Below, piece after piece: positions 7,217 to 11,493 of a DNA stretch of 11,493 nt. The notes beneath the pieces were generated by a model. It saw nothing but the letters and a program-made list of their open reading frames with translations, was not told the DNA's origin and did no database searches. Origin of the DNA: an uncultured Bacilli bacterium (lineage in GTDB: Bacteria; Bacillota_I; Bacilli_A; RF39; UBA660). Location of the stretch: assembly GCA_944331945.1 (NCBI GenBank), contig CALVJC010000082.1:1-11493 (forward strand), in the 5' to 3' direction. Made by a program: the position numbers and the translations under genes. Position 1 is the stretch's first letter, and every line of letters begins with the position of its first letter.

Positions 7217-7251
7217 CAAAAAAAAATTTAGTCACCGCATAAGTGACTAAA
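7217..7251 (-). terminator. Rho-independent terminator of the Ig-like/TasA-like unit
   Basis: On the minus strand, TTTAGTCAC and GTGACTAAA form a perfect 9-bp stem around a 7-nt loop, followed at once by a run of T residues. The stop codon TAG (7247-7249) of the preceding gene lies inside the stem. Confidence 0.92.
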
Positions 7252-7780
7252 CAGTTTCTTCTTCTTCTCCATATTTAATCTCAACAATCAAAGCATAAAG
7301 CTCATAAATAAAGATTAAGAAACATGGAACTAAGACAATAAATAGGAATCCCCATTGTGACTCAATGATAGATAAGAACGAACCTAAGCCATGATAAACT
7401 TTCGTTGGTTTTCCAGCAACAAATTCCATCGCATAAGTATCACCATTTTCAAAGGAAATAGCATCTTCGGTTGGATATACTTCACCGACAGTACCAACTT
7501 GTACCTGTGCAAGACCATCTCGATCAATCTTATAAGCAAAGATCACTTCGCCAACTTGAATTTCTTCTAAGTTAGCCGCCTCGACAATAACAAGATCTCC
7601 TTTTTCATAGCCTTCTAAACTAATCTTATCTCTTAATATAATCAATGATGTATCATCAAATTGCGTAACATTATAATCATTAAAATTCAACAATAAAATT
7701 GTCATCAGTAAAGCAAAGGAAAAATAAACCACTGCTATTACTATAAATAATACTTTCTTCACTACTTTAAACGCCTTCAT
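7247..7780 (-). CDS. Signal peptidase I-like membrane protein, probably catalytically inactive
   Basis: 177 residues from the second of two tandem ATGs (7780; first at 7783); AGGAGG at 7786-7791 is better spaced for the second. The layout is that of a SipW-type peptidase: N-terminal membrane helix (about 9-31), extracellular beta-rich domain with K-G-D-L-V-I-V (60-66) and V-G-E-V (76-79), and a second membrane helix (about 143-167) with a short acidic tail. The catalytic boxes are eroded. The serine box reads I-S-L-E-G instead of G-S-M-E-P (S54 could be the remnant), and where active homologues have T-H-x-V this protein has Q-V-G-T-V, without the histidine. The only His (about 130) is near the second membrane helix. 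It follows two SipW-type exported proteins by 45 bp and ends its operon at a terminator. It may be a non-enzymatic binding or assembly protein; divergence with unconventional catalysis cannot be excluded. Confidence 0.75.
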   Translation of the reverse strand: MKAFKVVKKVLFIVIAVVYFSFALLMTILLLNFNDYNVTQFDDTSLIILRDKISLEGYEKGDLVIVEAANLEEIQVGEVIFAYKIDRDGLAQVQVGTVGEVYPTEDAISFENGDTYAMEFVAGKPTKVYHGLGSFLSIIESQWGFLFIVLVPCFLIFIYELYALIVEIKYGEEEETV

Positions 7781-7828
7781 CATAACCTCCTAATTTATCA
7801 TAGCATACATTATTTGAATAAGCAAGAA

Positions 7829-8719
7829 TCAACAATCTTCCTCGACAAAAGTAAATTCATTGATATCCGCTTGTGCTTCAAAATCTGTTTTATAAAAAGT
7901 AAAATTCAAGCTGTTCTTTTTCTCTATTTTTACTTTCATTCCATTAATATAATCATCAGCACTCGTCTCTTTCGTTAGAATCGAGTTATCATTTTGACTA
8001 TCTAATCGTAATTTTCCTTGATCCCATCGGACAAAAAGACAACGATCCCCCTCCGAAGAATTAGAGAGAGATAACTCTCCATAAACACCACGATCAACAA
8101 AATCAGTAACAAATACTTCTTGAGCCGTAGTATCTCGTTTTAAAAGAAAATCCCCTTCTAAAGTTTGATGATAAGGTTTCGTGCTTTCCACTGTAACATG
8201 AACTTCAGCTTCATCAACACTTGTAGAATCAAGTGACTGAAGTCCTAAAGCCAACTCTTTGGTAGATACCATGGTCTTCCAAGTATATTGATTCATTTCA
8301 CATTCACTCTTACTCATAGATTCCACTAAAATATCACCATTCATACAAACTTCTTCACTAGATAATGTTCCCTCAAAAGTATTAAGACCTGATTCCGGGA
8401 AAACACATTCTACTTGATCCGCATACTCTTCCGAAACAGTACAAGTCGCTCGATACTCGATATCATAATCACTAACCGCTTCTTCACTCGTACTATTTCG
8501 TAAGGTAATTGTAAGAGGATTACCATCCCAATGATTATCTACGTTCTTTAAAGCAGTAAGCCCCAGCTCATCACTCGAAAAATAAAATCCTTTCGACTGT
8601 AAATAATAATTCCAAACTTCACTAGAGGCATACTTAGCAAAAGAGAAAGCATTGGTAAGAAGGAAGATACCACCTAATACTACAACAAAAATCAATAAAT
8701 ATTTTGTTCCTTTCTTCAT
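7829..8719 (-). CDS. SipW-type exported protein, TasA-like, six cysteines
   Basis: 296 residues from ATG 8719, chosen because AGGAGGGG (8725-8732) stands at correct distance; a TTG at 8746 would overlap the upstream gene. The signal peptide has a basic N-terminus, a hydrophobic segment (about 7-25) and then F-S-F-A-K-Y-A-S-S, resembling SipW-processed peptides. The mature part is Ser/Thr/Asp/Glu-rich and beta-prone, with S-D-Y-D-I-E-Y-R (83-90) as in TasA-like domains. It contains six Cys (93, 105, 125, 140, 227, 296), none in the signal peptide, and the last residue is Cys. No sortase motif or C-terminal membrane anchor is present. It starts 11 bp after a related smaller exported protein and precedes the degenerate signal peptidase. 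It ends in TGA. Probable structural or adhesive envelope protein; exact role unknown. Confidence 0.75.
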   Translation of the reverse strand: MKKGTKYLLIFVVVLGGIFLLTNAFSFAKYASSEVWNYYLQSKGFYFSSDELGLTALKNVDNHWDGNPLTITLRNSTSEEAVSDYDIEYRATCTVSEEYADQVECVFPESGLNTFEGTLSSEEVCMNGDILVESMSKSECEMNQYTWKTMVSTKELALGLQSLDSTSVDEAEVHVTVESTKPYHQTLEGDFLLKRDTTAQEVFVTDFVDRGVYGELSLSNSSEGDRCLFVRWDQGKLRLDSQNDNSILTKETSADDYINGMKVKIEKKNSLNFTFYKTDFEAQADINEFTFVEEDC

Positions 8720-8724
8720 AACTA

Positions 8725-8732
8725 CCCCTCCT
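8725..8732 (-). promoter_or_regulatory. Shine-Dalgarno sequence that fixes the start of the 296-residue exported protein
   Basis: AGGAGGGG on the minus strand, 5 nt before ATG 8719. It overlaps the stop TAG (8731-8733) of the preceding gene, indicating tight translational linkage, and rules against the TTG start at 8746. Confidence 0.7.
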
Positions 8733-9270
8733 ACACTGCTTGCCAACTCTTAATATGAATATCTATAAAATCCACTAAATCTGCATAAGTAACATCATTA
8801 TATTCCTCCGGGAATTGAACTTTTAAAACATATTGATCTTCCCCATCTTCTTGATAAGTCAAACGTTGCGTAGCAGAGTTACAAACCAAATGATTTTGCT
8901 CATTTCGACTATAACTCTCATCACAAGTCATGACGAGCTCTTCTTGTTCATCAACGACTTTATATAATTGCAAGGAAAGAGGCATAAAGTGAAAAGTTTC
9001 AAGAGATATTTGATAATCAATCGTCACATTACTTCGTACCTCGTCCTTATTATTGGTAACCGCAAAAGAATAACTAGCTTCACTGCCCGGTGTCATCGAA
9101 ACAAGAGACAACTGAATTATATCCGTCATTTTCGCATCAAACACAAATTTTGCTAAATACTGATCCACAACAGAAAGTTCCGAAGAAGAAGTAAATTTTG
9201 AGTAAGTGATACCAGAGAGAAATAAAACTCCTACCGCAATAGCGACAATAATAATGATCTTTTTCTTCAT
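8731..9270 (-). CDS. TasA/camelysin-like small exported protein with SipW-type signal peptide
   Basis: 179 residues from ATG 9270, which has TAGGTGA just upstream; GTG 9279 would add three residues. Residues 1-20 form a KKK plus Ile/Val-rich signal segment followed by T-Y-S-K-F-T-S-S, as in SipW-dependent precursors. The mature domain follows the TasA/camelysin pattern closely: A-K-F-V-F-D-A (40-46), L-S-L-V-S-M-T-P-G-S (54-63), Y-S-F-A-V-T-N-N (67-74), then T-I-D-Y-Q-I-S-L-E-T and L-P-type L-S-L-Q-L-Y strands. Such proteins form biofilm fibres or cell-surface proteins in Bacilli. Two Cys (116, 130) could form one disulfide. It lies 9 bp after the large Ig-like protein and 11 bp before a second SipW-type protein, so the three are probably made together. 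The family call rests on pattern, not on a search. Confidence 0.78.
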   Translation of the reverse strand: MKKKIIIIVAIAVGVLFLSGITYSKFTSSSELSVVDQYLAKFVFDAKMTDIIQLSLVSMTPGSEASYSFAVTNNKDEVRSNVTIDYQISLETFHFMPLSLQLYKVVDEQEELVMTCDESYSRNEQNHLVCNSATQRLTYQEDGEDQYVLKVQFPEEYNDVTYADLVDFIDIHIKSWQAV

Positions 9271-9279
9271 CTTACTCAC

Positions 9280-11493
9280 CTACTTTACAATAAACTTCTT
9301 TTCAATGGTTCCTACTTTTTCATTATCATGGAAGAGTTCAAATACCAACTGATAACCACCAGAATCAAGCTTATCCGTCATAAAATGCAAGGCAAACGGA
9401 TTATAAGTAGCACTCGTTCCATCATAAAGAAGTGGATTCTTTACTGCATAATACACATTTGATTGAACTTCCTCTAAAGAATCACTTACATAATCTTGCA
9501 AATCAATTAAAGTATATTCTTGATCGTAAGCCGTAAAGTTCTGCTTCCGATATAAAGACACTCGAATATTTGGATTTGGTAAAGCAATTTTTACTAATCC
9601 TTGGAATTCCATCGCTTGTACTTCTCCGTCTTTGATCAAAAGTCGATCAGCATCATCCATTAAAACATCAAAACTATAATTTGCCACCATCGTTGAATCC
9701 GCTACCACTGGAACACTAACATAATTTTGACTAAGAACGTTCTGATAAAGACCATCTCTTGATGCATAACTGTAAATATGGAAAGCATAAGTTCCATTTG
9801 GAAGACGAACTTGAGAAGAAGAGGTAAGAATCTGTAAATTTCCTTCATACAATGCTTGAAAATCTCCAAGTGGAATTCTTACCCAACCATCCTCATCCGG
9901 ATGATACACTTGTTCCCCTACTTTGAAGGTAATATTATTTAAATTCTCTTTCTCTACAATCTGTCCACTCTGATCAAACAAAGCAATCATAAAGCCTAAT
10001 TTCTGATTTTCATAAGTCGTATCAAGAACAAAAGAACTTCCATTCGTACCATAATTCAAAGTCGAAACCAAATCGATACTTGTCGTAGAATCACTGTTAT
10101 AAAGGATCGTACTAAGAGGACTCGTATTCGCAATAGAAAGAGCACTATCCACCGGATAAATTTGGAACAGTTTCTTCGTTTCTTCTAAGGTTCCCACTAA
10201 TACATTCGAATTTTGATCCGTTACAACCACTTCAACAAACACATTTTCATATGGAACCAAAAGATCGGTACCAGCAAAGTCAAGCCTTACCGTGAAATCA
10301 TCTTGAAGCGTAGAAGAAGTACTTTCTTCAAACGAACTAGAAGTACTCTTTCCTACTTCTTCAAAAAGAGAGAATGGATACGAAGCAACCGGTTCACAAT
10401 CCGGATCAGAAACATCACAACTATCCGCATAGTGATAAAGATCAAGAGCCGAAGAAATGGTATAAGTATAAACCTTTTCTTGTTGATGATCAATTAACGT
10501 AATTTTCGTTCCGACTGGTAATAAAATATTCGAACGCACTTGATGTTCATAATCAGTTGTTCCAAAGACTTCCCCATCAAAGGTTGTTCGAAGGGAAATG
10601 CTCGATTGATCGGAAATATTTAAATTATCGCCATAATCAACCCCAATCATTCCCGGTGTTAAGCTTGTTTGTTGATAACCGGCAAACACAATTCTATCTG
10701 TATTGGCATAAGTAACATCTTGATAAGCATCAACTACTTTGACATAAAGAATATATTGCCCTTCCTCATCAAGAAGAATAGGACTCTCATAAACCGTCCA
10801 CTCTTCATCACCCAAAGCCTCTAACTCTTCTTGACTAAGTTCCTCGGAATTAAAATAGTAATAAATTCCTTGAACCGGAGAAAGATCATCCAAAGCTGTA
10901 AGAGAAATACTTGTTTGTTCAACGATAGAAACGATGTTTTCAATCGAATGGAAAGAATTCCAAGTATTATTTCCCATAGAAATAGCTATTTGAGCTGGCG
11001 TAGAATCAAGCAACAAAATATCCGTATTTAAATAATAAACCTCTCCTTCATAATCCACGGCTTTCACATAAAGAATATAAGCTCCATCATTTTCGATCGT
11101 TTCAAGATCTTGATAAGGTGTCCAAGTAGTAATTGCCTCTATCTCACTTCTTGTCAAAAGTTTTGAACTAAGATAATAAGAAAATTCTTGAATAGGATGA
11201 AGATCCGTTGCCGCTTCTAATTGGAACGTAATAGGAGAAGTAAATTTCACCGTATCCAAGTCAAAGGAAAGATTTTGAAAAGAATAACTTCCCACATGAA
11301 TGGTAGCAACTGGATTTAGCAAATCATCAAAATAAAGAATTGGTAACGCTCCATTTTCATATACAAACACACAACTAGGATCAAGAGCCAAATGTTCTTC
11401 ATCAACAAAAGAAGCATAACCCAATGTTGTCTCTAAAAAGGTCTTATTTGCTAACGTTGCGAAATCAATCGCCGAAAAAGATCCCGTCGTCGT
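9280..11493 (-). CDS. Large secreted surface protein with Ig-like repeats, C-terminal 737 residues (5' end outside the window)
   Basis: The frame is open to the window edge, so the true start is upstream; the TTG at 11424 is internal. Residues about 16-55 of the visible part (K-T-F-L-E-T-T-L-G-Y then G-A-L-P-I-L-Y-F) resemble the segment that closes GLUG-like repeat regions in Gram-positive surface proteins, which suggests more such repeats upstream (inference). Two related Ig-like repeats follow (about 84-162 and 191-270). Both have Y-Y-x-S/N, a W near the middle, G-x-Y-I-L-Y-V-K-x-V-D and a closing N-T-D. The remaining 460 residues are beta-rich, Ser/Thr/Asp-rich modules, probably further Ig-like domains, and end in K-K-F-I-V-K without sortase signal or membrane anchor. 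Attachment, if any, must rely on other proteins. It stands first in the visible operon, upstream of TasA-like proteins, so a role as matrix or adhesin component is plausible. Confidence 0.8.
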   Translation of the reverse strand, partial: TTTGSFSAIDFATLANKTFLETTLGYASFVDEEHLALDPSCVFVYENGALPILYFDDLLNPVATIHVGSYSFQNLSFDLDTVKFTSPITFQLEAATDLHPIQEFSYYLSSKLLTRSEIEAITTWTPYQDLETIENDGAYILYVKAVDYEGEVYYLNTDILLLDSTPAQIAISMGNNTWNSFHSIENIVSIVEQTSISLTALDDLSPVQGIYYYFNSEELSQEELEALGDEEWTVYESPILLDEEGQYILYVKVVDAYQDVTYANTDRIVFAGYQQTSLTPGMIGVDYGDNLNISDQSSISLRTTFDGEVFGTTDYEHQVRSNILLPVGTKITLIDHQQEKVYTYTISSALDLYHYADSCDVSDPDCEPVASYPFSLFEEVGKSTSSSFEESTSSTLQDDFTVRLDFAGTDLLVPYENVFVEVVVTDQNSNVLVGTLEETKKLFQIYPVDSALSIANTSPLSTILYNSDSTTSIDLVSTLNYGTNGSSFVLDTTYENQKLGFMIALFDQSGQIVEKENLNNITFKVGEQVYHPDEDGWVRIPLGDFQALYEGNLQILTSSSQVRLPNGTYAFHIYSYASRDGLYQNVLSQNYVSVPVVADSTMVANYSFDVLMDDADRLLIKDGEVQAMEFQGLVKIALPNPNIRVSLYRKQNFTAYDQEYTLIDLQDYVSDSLEEVQSNVYYAVKNPLLYDGTSATYNPFALHFMTDKLDSGGYQLVFELFHDNEKVGTIEKKFIVK
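10684..10923 (-). repeat. Second Ig-like protein repeat
   Basis: About 80 codons, diverged from but clearly related to the copy at 11008..11244. Shared landmarks are the D-L-x-P-x-Q block, Y-Y-x-x-S-E/K-x-L, a central W-T-x-Y, Y-I-L-Y-V-K-V-V-D and N-T-D near the end. The similarity is at protein level only. Confidence 0.7.
11008..11244 (-). repeat. First Ig-like protein repeat
   Basis: About 79 codons with the same landmarks as the copy at 10684..10923: D-L-H-P-I-Q, S-Y-Y-L-S-S, W-T-P-Y, Y-I-L-Y-V-K-A-V-D and L-N-T-D. Repeats of this shape are common in extracellular Ig-like arrays of Firmicutes. Confidence 0.7.

Noticed and set aside
7255..7270. Run of TTC triplets (GAA on the coding strand)
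   Set aside because: It encodes the acidic E-E-E-E tail of the degenerate signal peptidase; ordinary low complexity.
7797..7825. Promoter-like TTGCTT, 17 bp, TGC-TATGAT on the minus strand before the degenerate signal peptidase
   Set aside because: The predicted start of transcription (about 7790) would fall inside the Shine-Dalgarno sequence, leaving almost no leader; the gene is more likely read from the upstream operon.
10213..11031. Plus-strand frames rich in Arg, Ile and Asn inside the Ig-like gene
   Set aside because: These are antisense shadows of the Ig-like coding frame.
11424..11493. TTG at 11424 as start of the large Ig-like protein
   Set aside because: The frame stays open to the window edge, no Shine-Dalgarno sequence precedes the TTG, and no signal peptide follows it.

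Overview
The window comes from a low-GC, AT-rich Gram-positive bacterium, most likely a Bacilli or Mycoplasmatota-like gut lineage. That placement is inferred from base composition and gene families and has not been tested. The genetic code looks standard: Trp is UGG, and one gene (7829..8719) ends in UGA, so the UGA=Trp code of Mycoplasma and Spiroplasma is unlikely. Every gene I can support lies on the minus strand, so biological order runs from position 11493 down to 1. Intergenic gaps are mostly 8-22 bp, and no stretch longer than 300 bases lacks a gene. I see no tRNA, rRNA, IS element or CRISPR array.

Unit A (11493 to 7217, promoter outside the window) holds four genes. They are the 3' part of a large secreted protein with two Ig-like repeats, two exported proteins with SipW-type signal peptides (TasA/camelysin-like), and a signal-peptidase-shaped membrane protein that seems to have lost its catalytic histidine. 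It ends at a strong intrinsic terminator. Unit B (7144 to 568) has its own good sigma-A-type promoter. It encodes a SipW-type signal peptidase fused to a roughly 490-residue cytoplasmic extension, a membrane-anchored McrB-type AAA+ NTPase, a DUF2357/McrC-like coiled-coil partner without a visible nuclease, a compact SipW-type signal peptidase, and a third SipW-type exported protein. It also ends at an intrinsic terminator. Unit C (from about 531 down past position 1) is the start of an AlbA_2/Schlafen-type protein, cut by the window edge, with an unusual start codon.

A. and B. together look like an envelope-assembly locus: exported beta-rich proteins next to the signal peptidases expected to process them. 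The unexpected part is an McrB-like ATPase and its DUF2357-like partner sitting between two signal peptidase genes in one operon, with the ATPase tethered to the membrane and one peptidase carrying a large cytoplasmic domain. My working inference is a membrane NTPase module coupled to processing or assembly of SipW-dependent surface proteins. The main alternative is a McrBC-derived defence module that happens to share the operon. The sequence alone cannot decide between these.
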